A stretch of 64,000 bases of DNA from Ecdyonurus torrentis (Eukaryota; Arthropoda; Insecta; Ephemeroptera; Heptageniidae): the NCBI GenBank assembly GCA_949318235.1, contig OX439133.1:25967229-26031228 (forward strand), given 5' to 3'. Under the pieces are notes generated by a model, which did no database searches, was not told the origin of the DNA, and was given only the letters and a program-made list of their open reading frames with translations. This document shows positions 6,883 to 54,595 of the stretch, piece by piece; positions within the stretch are counted from its first letter, which is position 1, and each line of letters opens with the position of its first letter. Made by a program: the position numbers and the translations under genes.

Positions 6883-9800
6883 TTACAATCTTGTTTTTTT
6901 AACATAACCAAAAGGTACTGTACAATAATCATCAATAACTCTTCGTTTTCTAACGACAAGTTGATGAATTTTAGACTCTTCATGTGTTATTATAGTATGA
7001 TCCTTAAGTCGGCATATTTTATGTGAATCATGTAACACAGTAGGAGGAGCATTGTTAAGAACTTTTAGTTTGAGAGAGTCAAAATTTACAAGTTTTGAAT
7101 TCTTGTAATTTAATGTGAGACCCTTAACTTTGCATACAGTTTTAATATTATTCAAATCACCTCCTACAGCTATTTTATAACTATAGTTTTTAGGTCCACA
7201 GCTTACAAATTCAACTATGAATGATCCCTCTCCATAACATACAACTTCATCAGTCAGCTGACCCAAATAATCTCCATTTGGAGGTACGTACATGTCAGGT
7301 TTCCCCCACCACATTACTGCATCTGTGTCATAATACAAGACACGATCCCCGAGCTTATCTAATACGTCATACAGACGCATTCTTGCAAAAGTTGTAGTAT
7401 AAGCTGCAATCGCAATATTAACAGTTGGAGTCGGGACATACACTTCCTCAACATACTTCCATTGAACTACTAATACATTTTCAGAAGCTTGCTCTATATA
7501 AAATATTTCAATGGATGGATCAAGTAACATTTTAAACAATTCATTTTCATCTTGAATAAATACAGTTTGATTTTTTGAATTTTTTTTCGCCAAATTTTCC
7601 CCATAAGCCACATAAAAGTAATTTTGCGAGTGCTCTTAAACTAGGATTTAACTCGATTAATTCAAGATCAAGATCAATACCTTCATTAATTTTATAATTC
7701 ATTATGTATTCTAGTTTTTCTTCATTAGTCATATCTGGCTTAGGAAATCCAGAAGCCATTTGTTTAATTTTTAAGAAAGTATTCACAAAAGTAGGAAAAA
7801 TTCCCCCCTCTCCAGTAGCTGGATCATATTGAGTAATTTCATATTCTAAAACCTCATAACATTCTAACACTCTATACCCTTTTGAAATTGCAAGATTTAC
7901 CTCATCAATCACATAAGTACCTATGATTGCACGTTCCGATTCCGAATGTTCACAATCATGCTGATATTCCAATTCAGCACAAGAGCGGCAGAGGGGAAAC
8001 ATTAGACGTCCATTAACACGGAAGGGGAGAACGGGATGAAAAAGATCCTGAGGCGGTAATATCCGAAGTTTGACGAACCCATTCAGCTTCTCGAATCCTT
8101 CGCATTCGTCATTGCCAACACGTACGGAAATAGGATGTCCGATTGGATATTTGTCGTACTAAATAAAAATGAAAAGAGATTAATATTTTATCATATTTTG
8201 AAAAACTTATACATTTTTGTTATTCATTATTTACCTTATTAACAGTTCCATATAAAGATGTGAAATCTTTATAAAATATTTTTTCCTCGTTATCTACATC
8301 AGCAAGATGATATAATTTAGAGCAGTTGACACGCCCACCATAGAAGCTGTCTCTGATGTTGAGTGGTTCTTGAAGAACCATAGGATGAGTTTCAACATAG
8401 GCAGCCATCTCTTTATCATGTTTCTTCATGGTTCGAAATACACATTCATGCATTTCAATGAGCTAAAACATACAAAAAATACACAAATAAATATTAGTAT
8501 ATAATAATTAATGAACATACTATTAACATACTATAAATTTTTACATACCTCAAAGCCTCTCTCTATAATTCTTTGATTAAGAAGCAGTGTTCGCTTTTGT
8601 CTCTCATTCAACGTATCTCGAGGGTCGTCAGCTATTGGAACATCACGACCTCCAGGTAAACAGGTGTGACCATGATACCAGCAGCCAGCATATTGAAATA
8701 CCATCTTCTTTTTATCTCCTTCGTAATATCCATCAACCTGCAACATCAATGTAAAAAATATAATGAGTCAGCTTTGTTTTTATTTATATTATGAGGAAAC
8801 GTTATTCAATTATATAAAATGTGTTAAATATTTACCTTTCCACAGCCTGGAAGATGTTTTTCCTTGTCTCTTCCAGCATGTTGAATCTTGATTCCTCTTT
8901 TCTTCTCTTCATAAATCAGCCATTGTATTGCTCCTCGTGATTGATTGTTACAAAACCTATACCCATTTTTTGGCATGATGCCAATCATATTTGTCTGCAT
9001 ATAATTTTGTCTAAACACAGCCATTGCTGCACTAGATATTGTCATACTGTCTAAGAAAGGTTCAATTGTGTTTTCTCTTAAAAAATCACTTCTGAATTTT
9101 AAGCAAGCTAATCTCAGTACAGTGACATCCATTTTACAATACTTAACAATTTCTACCTGCATGTCAAAAACTTCTTTGTTTTTAATTCTCTCATTGTACC
9201 ATTTAAAAAATTCCTCTCTTTCTTTCTCTTTCATCGTGTCACAACCATAATATTTAGCTGCTGGATATATTCCAACATAATGTTTATTTTTCTTTGTATT
9301 GAAAAAGTGAGGAAAATAAGATTTTGATAATTCAGGTGGAAGGCCAAAAGCTTTTGTCATAGCTGACAATGGCATTACAAAGTAAGAGAGTGAGTCAATA
9401 AAATGAACATTAGTTTCTGGAATTTTTAAACTTAAAATCGAATTACCTTGCATAATAACTTCCGGACATATGTTATTATTTACTAAGTGCTTTAACACAA
9501 AATGACCATCATAACCTTTTTGATTATGTGCAATGACGCGCATGTACTTAAAATTATGTTGATAATCTTTAGAAAGCAATAATTCGACAAGCTCATTCAC
9601 AGGATTTTCTGTAAATATTCTCTCTCTTTCTCCGCATGCCTCACATTTTTCGGTACAATCATCATTATAAATACATTTGTAACATGCAGTTTGTACAACA
9701 CACAAGTTAGGTTCATGTTCATATGCTTTTTCATTATAAACTTTGTCTTGTGTACATTCAAGGTCATAAAATACATATAAGAATTTTGTATCAGATGAAA

Positions 9801-9912
9801 ATTTTGACTCATAAGGCTGCATGAAACATTGATGATCATAGGGTTGATAACCTTTACATATTTTACAATAGGTTTCACCACATACAGTAGAGAGCAGATA
9901 AAATGTTAACAA
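6883..9912 (-). pseudogene. Protein-primed DNA polymerase B (PolB), N-terminally truncated, with introns and one frameshift
   Basis: Exons (minus): about 9912-8836, 8737-8549, 8462-8235 and 8158-6883. All three introns (98, 86 and 76 bases) have GT-AG ends and are phase 0. Exon 1 has a CxxC...HxC zinc-like start, then exonuclease motifs ExoI (YDLECTQD), ExoII (AHNQKGYDGHFVL) and ExoIII (KYCKMDVTVL). Exon 3 carries palm motif A (DFTSLY, then Gly instead of the usual Pro). Exon 4 carries a motif B region (LCGLWGKFG, where Asn-Ser is usual) and motif C YYDTDAVMW intact. A run of eight T at 7580-7587 (A on the coding strand) shifts the frame; one base fewer would keep it. The usual N-terminal few hundred residues are absent beyond 9912. 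The role would be element replication. Either a decaying copy, or a homopolymer sequencing error in an otherwise spliced gene. Confidence 0.88.
7580..7587 (-). other. Homopolymer frameshift in polB
   Basis: Eight T on the plus strand. The coding frame before the run (entering from 8158) and the frame after it (to 6883) are each well conserved but differ by one position. Homopolymer length is a common sequencing-error site, so the break may not be real. Confidence 0.7.
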
Positions 9913-9945
9913 AGGAAATATAGCTCCACAAAATTACAATAGCAA

Positions 9946-10406
9946 GGTGTGTCTACTTCTGCATTCTCCGCCTTCTCAGGCTAGTTGTCATTGCAGTGGT
10001 CAACGACATAAATATAAGCACACCTCCTTGACTATGCACATCTTCTCTCTCTCTCTCTTGATTTTGAACTAATTATACCTTCCTATTTCAATATTATTTA
10101 TGTGTATAAATTTTATTATAAGTATGATTATAATTCTTTTACTTGGGTTATACTTCATAAAAGGTATTCTAATTTTTTTATCTGGGGCGCAAACAAAAAT
10201 TCTATATGTTTTTTCACTTGGGGTACATGAAGAACAAAATTTAATTGATTGAATATTTTTCATTAGTAATACGGTATTATATTTTACTTGGGTGATGCTT
10301 TGAAAAATTTTCATCTGGGATCCTACGGTCTTATATTTTTTATAGTATAGGTCTCCTTCATTCTTTTTTTTTTATTTTATTAATTTTTTATTTATCTAGA
10401 CACACC
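9946..10406. repeat. Possible small inverted-repeat element at the Polinton right edge
   Basis: GGTGTGTCTA at 9946-9955 and its exact inverse TAGACACACC at 10397-10406 bracket about 460 bases with no gene. I see no convincing target duplication, so this could be the remains of a small transposon or chance. The stretch also holds a (CT)n run at 10040-10060. Confidence 0.3.
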
Positions 10407-10429
10407 GGTAGTTTACAGTAACATAACCT

Positions 10430-10690
10430 AGAGTCAGCGCCATGTTGGATCACTCAATATCGTGGATGATGATGGAAAATAATTCAATTCCTCAGATTAA
10501 AAACACGATGTAATATTTTTGATACCATTCATAAAGCAAAAAAATCTTGACATGGTACCTCAAGTATGTGATAAACATAAAAATTTCAAATAAAAAGTTA
10601 CAGATTTTCTAATAAAATTGCCTTGAATATTGTTTGTATTATGCTGAACAATGTTATTTACTACTCCAGTATGGCGTTCGGGCGCATTGA
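10430..10690 (+). mobile_element. Degraded copy of the GGGTGTATGC inverted-repeat MITE (family M)
   Basis: The stretch from GCGCCATGTTGGATCACTCAA to ACTCCAGTATGGCGTTCGGG matches the body of the family that recurs in the introns to the right (for example 27421-27719), but both terminal repeats are missing. Confidence 0.65.
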
Positions 10691-10699
10691 ATAGGACAG

Positions 10700-11150
10700 T
10701 GTATTTTATAGCTATCCATATGTTTCTATAAATTAGTATTTTTTTAAGGCAATGTATTGTTTTCTATTTAAAAATAATATATTAAAATTATCTTATGTAA
10801 TTTTTTATTAAAGCAATAAGTTAAATTTTGTTTGATCATTTGCATAAGCTCATTATAATTTCAAAAATTTAAATTTACTCTTGTTTTTTCCTGCCTTTAA
10901 TATTTTATGTTATATATTTAAATATTATATTTATTTTTATTAGCCTAAATATTGAACTAGTATTTAATATTTTTTTTAAAAAATTAACCTACATAATTCT
11001 ATATAATAAATTTTGTTTACTTAAACCTAAATAATTTATTCTAATAGATATTTTTTTTTTGTTATTTTATTATTGTTTTCTTATAATAAAAAGGAAATGC
11101 TTAAGATACTATAAATAAAAACACAAAACATAAAATTCAGGTGTCAAAAA
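10700..11150. other. AT-rich intergenic DNA
   Basis: Very AT-rich sequence with short homopolymers. I see no gene, repeat or regulatory feature I can support. Confidence 0.5.
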
Positions 11151-11157
11151 AGCAATA

Positions 11158-11163
11158 TTTTTA
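11158..11163 (-). terminator. Poly(A) signal of the 108-residue gene
   Basis: AATAAA on the minus strand, 18 bases past the stop codon at 11181. Its position fits a short 3-prime UTR. Confidence 0.65.
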
Positions 11164-11180
11164 TTCAAATATTACATATT

Positions 11181-11507
11181 TTAATTATCAGCTGCACTGA
11201 ACGTAATTTTGGTTGAATTGCCTTGCTGGCCGTGAGATGTGAGGGTAAGACGTGTGCCTCCGTTGTTGTATTCAGCACACTGCTGGGGGGTTGTAGAATC
11301 TACGACGTACTTGGGCAAAAAAGTCATGAAGAGAGGGGATTGGGGATTTTCACGTAGGAAAACAATGATTGAGGGGTTCTTGTATTGTCTCGGCTGAAGA
11401 TAAATCATCTTGGTGATCAGGAGAGGGACACCAACAGGCGTGTTTTTCAACGCACGGGGGGTAGCTTCCTCCATTTGCGGGGCTTGCAAGTTCTGGAAGT
11501 GGGCCAT
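11181..11507 (-). CDS. Small spliced gene of unknown function (108 residues)
   Basis: The coding exon is preceded by a 5-prime noncoding exon ending at 12190. The intron runs 12189-11511 with GTAAGT donor and a pyrimidine-rich TTTGTTTAAG acceptor, so translation should start at ATG 11507 (MAHFQNLQ...). The protein begins with a Pro-rich patch, has LLITKMIYLQPRQYKNPSII and FMTFLPKYVV in the middle and a polar Gly/Thr/Ser-rich end. No signal peptide, membrane segment or known domain is recognised. Base composition is more GC-rich than its surroundings, as expected of real coding DNA. An AATAAA lies just past the stop. The gene stands head to head with the one at 12474. It could belong to a mobile element, since it lies next to the Polinton, but I have no direct sign of that. 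Confidence 0.72.
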   Translation of the reverse strand: MAHFQNLQAPQMEEATPRALKNTPVGVPLLITKMIYLQPRQYKNPSIIVFLRENPQSPLFMTFLPKYVVDSTTPQQCAEYNNGGTRLTLTSHGQQGNSTKITFSAADN

Positions 11508-11559
11508 AACCTTAAACAAAAGAAAAAAAATGACGTTAATATTTTTGTATCAAAAAATA

Positions 11560-11960
11560 AAAATTTAAATATATACAGTATTATAATAACTAGGTATAAA
11601 TTAAAAACTAGTTATAGCTAATATATCTTATAAAAAACTCAATATGCATTTTTTATATAAATATATACTCAAAAATTTGAAAGAAACATTTTTTATTTCA
11701 AGTTGTCAAATAAATAAATTTCGCATTACTATATTGTTTTAAAACTATTTTTTTATAACATAAAATTTTCACATAATAACTAGGTACAAATTAAAAACTA
11801 GTTATAACTAATATATCTTATAAAAAAGTCATTATGCATTTTTAATATAAATATATACTCAAAAATTTAAAATAAACATTTTTTATTTCAAGTTGTGAAA
11901 TAAAGAAATTTCGCATTACTATATTGCTTTAAAACTATTTTTTATAACTTAAAATTTTCA
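11560..11960. repeat. Tandem duplication of about 185 bases in the intron
   Basis: The stretch 11588-11770 (AACTAGGTATAAATTAAAAACTAG onwards) is repeated with few changes at 11778-11955. It lies in the intron of the 108-residue gene. Confidence 0.7.
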
Positions 11961-12031
11961 TATGTGCAAGTACACAACAAAATTAAAAATTGGAATTAAC
12001 TGAAAATTTTATTATACAACACTGCAGAAAA

Positions 12032-12186
<155 letters not shown>

Positions 12187-12189
12187 TAC

Positions 12190-12310
12190 GATTTATTTGA
12201 TGCAAATTTCTGCTTCAAGACGAAACACAACAACGTAACACAAAATCACAGCTGATTGCTAGCAAAAAGTTAAAGAGCACTTGTTTTTCTGTGAAGAGCT
12301 GCTGATTGAT
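12190..12310 (-). promoter_or_regulatory. Noncoding first exon of the 108-residue gene
   Basis: The exon ends at 12190 before GTAAGT. The start near 12310 is inferred from the TATA box at 12337-12344. It has no ATG-led frame that continues into exon 2, so it should be 5-prime UTR. Confidence 0.55.
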
Positions 12311-12336
12311 AATTAGGGAAGGCGGGGGATGATGAG

Positions 12337-12344
12337 TTTTTATA
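12337..12344 (-). promoter_or_regulatory. TATA box of the 108-residue gene
   Basis: The minus strand reads TATAAAAA, a consensus TATA box placed about 30 bases upstream of the inferred transcription start and about 150 bases upstream of the splice donor. It lies in the 130-base space between this gene and the divergent gene at 12474. Confidence 0.65.
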
Positions 12345-12473
12345 CTTACATTGCAGTCAGGTATACCACACTTACCTGGAAGGGTTGTCACCAATTTTTT
12401 TCATGTGCTTTTTTTAGTATTTTAACAATTACGATCCGAAGTGAAATAAAAAATAATTGCTCTAATATAAACA

Positions 12474-12952
12474 ATGGATAGTGAAAATAATTTCAGCAAA
12501 CCATGTAACATCGTGAATATGATAAACAGCCGTCAAACTGGTCTGTGTGCTATTAAAAAGGTAGATAATCAAAATTTTATTTAATCACTTACTCATATAT
12601 AATAATAAAAATATTATATAATAGAAAAATAAAAATATAATTTACTTAAGATTTTTAAAGTTATTCATTTACTGTATACGTTTGCCCTAGAAAATATTTT
12701 TAGATTTTAAAAATATATATTTTCTTACAGCAAACGTCATCATTGCATACTTTTTGCAATCAAGAAGGCATGAATAATGAGTGGCTTGAAACAAAAATCA
12801 CTTGGACCAGTCGTGCTAACCAATCTTCAAAGCCCAAGGAAACTACCGTCAAGAAAATTTGTGGTCCAGACAGTGAGAAATATGCTAGTTTTTTTACATC
12901 CCCTGTTGTTCATGAATCCAATTTTTTGTATCTTGGAGATATTTGGCATTAA
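12474..12952 (+). CDS. Small two-exon gene of unknown function (102 residues)
   Basis: Exon 1 12474-12560 (29 codons) and exon 2 12731-12952; the intron has GTAGAT donor and TTCTTACAG acceptor, phase 0. An in-frame TAA lies two codons upstream of the ATG, which fixes the start if this is the first coding exon. The product is polar, with three Trp and an ending FLYLGDIWH; no signal peptide, membrane segment or known domain is recognised. An AATAAA follows at about 12970. It is transcribed away from the 108-residue gene, so the two may share a bidirectional promoter. It could also be the end of a longer gene or a fragment. Confidence 0.55.
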
Positions 12953-13100
12953 ACAATCATAATTAATGAATAAATGCATGTTCATGACGTATTATATGAT
13001 TCATGTTTCATTTATATTTACATATACCTCCTAATTTTTATTATAAAAATTACATAACTATATAAAAATATGATATACTATATTATAATAATAGTATAAA

Positions 13101-13402
13101 ATTTCTAATGTTGGTAGCTTTGTTTTTAATTACTCATTTAGGGGTCAATATTTTAAAAAAAAAATCTTTGTTGTATTGGTTATAGTATTGAATGTAATGA
13201 TTCATTCAATACTATATACCAAAACACAAGTTCATACATGTTCGTATTACCTTTGTCATTTCTAATGTTGTAGCTTTGCTTTTAATTACTCATTTAGGGG
13301 TCAATATTTTAAAAAAAAAATCTTTGTTGTATTGGTTATAGTATTGAATGTAATGATTCATTCAATACTATATACCAAAACACAAGTTCATACATGTTCG
13401 TA
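13101..13402. repeat. Direct tandem duplication of about 145 bases with internal inverted repeat
   Basis: The block at about 13104-13245 is repeated at about 13259-13402 with few changes. Each copy contains GTATTGAATG...CATTCAATAC, a hairpin. No gene. Confidence 0.8.
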
Positions 13403-13904
13403 TCACCTTTGTCCTCCATAGCTATGAAAAAACGCATGTGAACAAGTTCAAACACGCTCGTGTGCAGGGATATCTCACCTTTTTTAATCCTTCGTGTAAT
13501 AGGATTAAAGTCAATGAAGCGTAATTTCCTACCTTTTTTTATTTTATATATAATGACGTATAATATTATACGCAAAATATTTATTTTTATTTATGCTGGT
13601 TACTTGAAATCAACCTGTATCACATTTTTATACACCCCCCCTTTTTTTTTTCAATTATCAATTTGCATTGCATTTTATTTATTGCATAGTATAATATGCG
13701 TCAAAACATTTATTTAGCCTTGCGTACGTGTGCAAAGTTTTTAATTGATAAGATCTTTTCCTTTAATTCATGAAAAAAACACTCGCAGAAGAGTGCAATT
13801 AAAATGACAACATGTCAAAAAAAATTTGACAGGTCCATTAATGCACCTGTCAATCATTCTCTTAATGACGGCCGCCATCTTGGTCTATCATACCATTATT
13901 ACTA

Positions 13905-13947
<43 letters not shown>

Positions 13948-14598
13948 ATGAGAAAGTTCAGAAAGTCGTGTAAAATTGTGTAAAAACTTTTAAAGCAGGC
14001 AACCTGATTTATAAATTTTGTTGTAAATACTGGATATTATGACGTCATGAATACCTAAAGTAGCCTATACTTTACAATTTTTTAAACTCAAATTGTAATA
14101 GAGTGCAGTTCCTTTATTAAAAAAAAAGACTTTCTATTGGCTTATGGCCATTCAATGCAATCAGATGGAGATTTCAATTGACGCAAATCTATATGTATAT
14201 AAATACATGTAATTTAAATGTGATAAAGTGATTGTGATGAATGTACTGATAATTTGTAAAATTAATATATATTTTGATAAACTTGATATTTTGAAAACTG
14301 ATATTTATATCATATATGTATTGTGGATATAATTAAAATTATGAAACACTCTGACAAGTGATTATTGTTAAAAAAACAAAGGACCATGTAAGTGGGTATG
14401 TACCTTTTTTGGCCTCTTAATAAAAATCAAATATTATTATTATTATTCCCATATGCCAATAGAAATTCATTTTTTTTTAGTAAAATAGTCGTACAATAAG
14501 TAATAATAGGGACAGAGGACAGATCTATTTGTTTTGAGTGCTGGATCCCTGTAACCAATTATGTACATTAATTGAAGTAATTGTTATAATATGAAACA
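13403..14598. other. Intergenic/intronic DNA with (TA)n and a retroelement tail
   Basis: No coding exon is recognised. There is a (TA)n run at 13909-13945. At about 14385-14448 GTACCTTTTTTGGCCTCTT...AATAAA followed by a (TTA)n tail looks like the 3-prime end of a 5-prime-truncated non-LTR retrotransposon on the plus strand. I searched for a signal-peptide exon of the gene at 14600 and found none. Confidence 0.5.
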
Positions 14599-14599
14599 G

Positions 14600-50581
<35,982 letters not shown>

Positions 50582-50630
50582 TTTACTGCGCATACGCACA
50601 TAGACATAATTAAATATAATATAATCTATA

Positions 50631-50947
50631 GGGTGGTTTCATTCATGTTAAAGTCGACGCCATAAGTGAGTACTTAATAACATTGACCGGTATAGGAAAA
50701 TTACTCATTTTGTCAGTTCAAAAATACTTCGCAATTTTTTTTTAAGAGCATTGATGCTGTTAACAGGTTGAATTAGTTTTTCAAGTATGCAAGAAAAATA
50801 ATAATAATAAACAAAAAAATAGCTAATTTTTCAAAGAAAATAGTCCTATACTGAGCAACGTTATTCATTACTTATTATTCATTATTTCTTTGGTTAAGAA
50901 GAACATCGAAATTAAAGCATTCAGAATGACGTCATGCGCACACACCC
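50631..50947 (+). mobile_element. Family M MITE copy in or just after the ModSP 3-prime UTR
   Basis: GGGTGGTTTCATTC to GCACACACCC, same subtype as 24150. If the AATAAA at 51030 is used, this element is part of the mRNA. Confidence 0.8.
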
Positions 50948-51461
50948 TATATACATGTATTATGTCTATATGCATATCCGCATAATATACTGCGCATTTC
51001 TCTGGTGTTGGAAATTATTATTTACAAAAAATAAAGTGTAATATAATAATTGTAGTTTTTATTATTATTATTAATACTTATTTTTTAATGTCAGCAATTA
51101 AATAGTATGTTAAAGTAGTTATAGTATAACAGTTATTAACAGTAACGACAGTAAAATACACAGTTACAGTTAGTAACCAGTACTGTACAGTGTACAGTGT
51201 ATTGAAAGTATATACTTTGTTAGTGCTACAGTTAGTTATAAAACATATAGTTATTATTATTTGTGTTATTTTTATTATAAAAAATACTTGGAAACTTGAA
51301 ACTGATTTTAATTTACGTCATTATATTTCTATTTATCTATTAATTCATAGCTTTATTTTTTTTATTTTCTATTATTAAGTATTCCACATATTATATGCTC
51401 AAATTTTCCTGATTTTTATAGAGAGGTAAAGAAGAATATTTTAAATTTGTGATTATATAGC

Positions 51462-51659
51462 GTGTATGCATTCATGTTAAAAGCGATGCCAATCATGCCA
51501 TGTTGGATCATGTAGAACATGGGTTTAAAAATACTTAGCAATACTTTTGAAAGCATTGCAGATTATCTGTTTAAAAAATTCTTGCAAAATTTCTGTAAAA
51601 AGTATGTCCAATATTTATTTCTCATTTAAATTTCGCCGGAATCGGTGGAGTAGTTTACT

Positions 51660-51695
<36 letters not shown>

Positions 51696-51903
51696 TTCCC
51701 CATAAGCTTTCCCGCGTTATCCTGCGCGCTAAACCTGTAAGCTCCATTATCATCTCAAGTAAAAAACATAATACCAAAAATAATAAAATAAAAAAGAAAA
51801 AAAAAAAAAAGAAAAGAGGACTGTCCTACACTAACAATGTTGCTCATCGCTCTAGTATGGCGTCGAAGCGCATATTAAATATGACGTCATGCGGATACAC
51901 GTA
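51462..51903 (+). mobile_element. Family M MITE carrying a nested family C copy
   Basis: Left part GTGTATGCATTCATG... and right part ...GACGTCATGCGGATACAC belong to family M; 51560-51747 between them matches family C (GTCCAATATTTATTTCTC... to AAACCTGTAAGCTCC). Confidence 0.7.
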
Positions 51904-52301
51904 GAGTTGCATAAAAAATTTGCTTGCTTTATAAGAAGTAAAAAAAAGTTATAATAATAAAAATTATATATATTTATTTGTTTATTTAAAATTGTGTTTT
52001 TATTTTTTCAATACATTTTATAAAAAATTTCTGAATTAATTTAATTTTTACAAAATTAAAAACATTTTTTAATAAATATAACCAAATTACAATCATATAG
52101 TTCCGATTTCAATCATTGGTATAACTCTTTGGGAAGCTTCTTAGCAGTTGTCTTGAATTTAGAAATTAACGGGGTATATAATATGTTGAATAATTGAAAA
52201 AGTAATTAAAAATTTACAAGAAATGTTTTCTTATATCATATGAACAGAACGAAATATTTGTAATCGGAGTAGAGAGACAAATTATAGATTCAAAATTAAG
52301 G

Positions 52302-53030
52302 GGGTAGGTGACCAACTGATATCTCGCAAACTAGACGGTTGCGAATTATAATATTATAACACAACGTAAAGAAGAATGGTACATAAAAGTTTAGTTACTT
52401 CAAATATGTAAAAACACGATCAAATATTTAAGATATTTCACTAAGATAGCATGTACTCGTATATGTGGATATTCAAATTTTAGCGGCCAATTTTAGTCAA
52501 ATTAGAAACTTTTTAAGGGAGTAGGGGACCGACGTCGGCCATTAGACTCAAACTTTTCTCGTCAACAAAATCTGAAATTTTGCACAATGATACTTCATCT
52601 TGAGACAATTTCAAATATATAAAAAATTTGAGGAGTTACCGTGCAAATTAATTTTATGTGATTTTTTGAAATTTTAAGCCCATAAAGCCCTATGTTAATT
52701 TCAATAATTTTTTCTTTTTTTCGGGACGGTCAAACATCATGAAATTTTTATCAAGGCTAGGTGTGACCTTTAGCTACACAATGATATTAAATTTAGACCC
52801 CAAACACTTCTAGTTTTTTAGATATAAGGTCGGTACTCTACTCCCTTAAAAATTAAAAATATTATTAAAAAAAAAATTGGAACAAAAAAGTATAGTTTAA
52901 ATGTACTCGATTTAATTTGAAAATTATAGTGTTTGTTTTGTTGGAAATAAATAATGTACAAAAAATTAAATTGTGAAGATATAGTTCTTCTTTTAACAAA
53001 TTCCGGTCCAAGTCGGTCACCTTCTATGTT
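52302..53030 (+). mobile_element. Family B repeat carrying a nested family A MITE
   Basis: The B copy starts GGGGGTAGGTGACC after TTAA and resumes beyond 52850, ending near AGTCGGTCACCTTC. It is interrupted at 52517-52845 by a family A element with TTAA at 52513-52516 and 52846-52849. Confidence 0.75.
52517..52845 (-). mobile_element. Family A MITE nested in family B
   Basis: GGGAGTAGGGGACCGACG to CTCTACTCCC, TTAA on both sides. Confidence 0.8.
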
Positions 53031-53149
53031 TAAATAATGATATTGTGCTAACTGACAAAATTCAAATTTTCATGATTGATTTGTAGGTAGAGATTAACGC
53101 GGAGTTGATTTAAAAAATCATTTCCATTGTATATAGACTGATTTTTGTT

Positions 53150-53608
53150 ATACGCGTGACGTCATATTTAATGCGCTTGGATGCCATAGCTATAATAATA
53201 ATAATAATAAACTTTATTAAGGTGTTGTCAGGGCTTGACAGCCCCTATTTTACAAAACCTTGACCAGATATTTAGTTTATACAGTGGCTTATTAACAAAC
53301 GATAATACTCATGGAGTAAATGAATATACTCCAAGCAATTATACTCTGAACGCTCAAGCAATTAGTTTTTTTTTTTTTTTTTTTTTTTTGTTGCTATTTT
53401 CTTTGGGAAATTGGTTAATTTGTGGTTATTATTGTTTATCTCATCGCACATAAGAGACTTATCTAAACCTATCAATTAACAGCAAACAGCATTAATACTC
53501 TCAAAATTATTTCTTCTTGTTTTTAAACTGCAAAATGAGTAATTTACGTATGCCAGCCCATTTGAGCCAAATTTATTAACATGAAGTCATGAATGCATAT
53601 AGACCTTA
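53150..53608 (-). mobile_element. Family M MITE interrupted by a retroelement tail
   Basis: Family M flanks at 53158-53200 and 53390-53608. Between them 53196-53390 reads on the minus strand as GGGGCTGTCAAGCCCTGACA, then AATAAAGTT and a (TTA)n tail, typical of a 5-prime-truncated LINE 3-prime end; poly(T) marks the other side. Confidence 0.6.
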
Positions 53609-54342
53609 TATGTAGGGAGGGCTTTTAAAATTGAAATATATAAGTTATAATCTATAATAGTTGTATGTTGTATTATAATTCATCAATATAATAAAATATA
53701 ATCTTTAAATAAAATTTTTCAAAAAAGACATTATAAATAGTACAAATATTCATTAAATTCATAAATTCTGATAATCAAATTAAAAAAGAATAGAATTTAA
53801 ATCAAAAACTCAATTCAAGCTAAATGTGTGCAGCTGTTTTTTAAGATTTTTTTTTATTGAATAAGATATTTATATAAAAGCTAAACTACAATTAAATTAA
53901 GTTATGAATTAAATTAAATTTATTTTAGAAGTATTATTATTTTTTTAATTCATTTATTTTAAAAAATTAAATATTTTTTAATTATTATTTTTATTTAATA
54001 ATTATTTTTTAATATTATTTTTATATAAATATAACCACAATGCTAAATTTTATACATTATCAATCAATACTAATTAAATATTAAGTGGGAATTTTTGACC
54101 CCTTGTGGGAAAAATGGAATTTGAGCGAAAAAGTGGAAATTTTTTGGGAATTCCTAAAAAGCGTTAAATCCTTTAAAATGGCTTGAAAAGTGGTATAAAA
54201 CTAGGGAAACTTTTGAAGGGTACAAAAATTTTCGGCACGCTACGCTCGCAATTCTCTATTGGGTGTCAAATTTCCTTCATGGAATTTTGATCGAAAGTAA
54301 CTCTTCAAGGGGTCAAATTTCTCAGCCTCAGAGGGAAACCTT

Positions 54343-54369
54343 CCCCCCCGCCCCCCCCCCCCCCCCCCC
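54343..54369. repeat. Long C homopolymer
   Basis: A C run broken by a single G. A similar G run follows a poly(A) at 59404-59439. Confidence 0.9.
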
Positions 54370-54595
54370 GGTGATCACTTCACTTGGTGTGGCTAACGGA
54401 GACCCGAGCTCAAAATGGGAATTTGTATACCTATAGAAAAGGGAAAAAATTTCGCACCGGGTTGGCAACACTGATTAATAGTCGAATAGGATCAGAATTG
54501 GATGCATGTTGTACTCTTCAAATTAAGATGGTTGGTATATTATGTGGAATTTTAATTTTTAAAAATTCATTGTTGATACTAAAGGGTGAATTCTC

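Larger units (their letters stand above)
1..9946 (-). mobile_element. Polinton/Maverick (adintovirus-like) element, left end outside window
   Basis: This block holds the hallmark set of a Polinton, all on the minus strand: polymerase B, packaging ATPase, retroviral-type integrase, penton-like and hexon-like capsid proteins and an adenovirus-type protease. Genes are packed tightly, with an ATGA overlap at 3467-3470 and gaps of 2 to about 50 bases, unlike the gene-poor host DNA to the right. The left terminus is outside the window. The right limit is uncertain: the polymerase frame stops making sense near 9912 and I see no long terminal inverted repeat, so this end is probably truncated. The capsid, ATPase and integrase frames are free of stops, which suggests a fairly young insertion, while the polymerase carries a frameshift. 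Confidence 0.93.
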
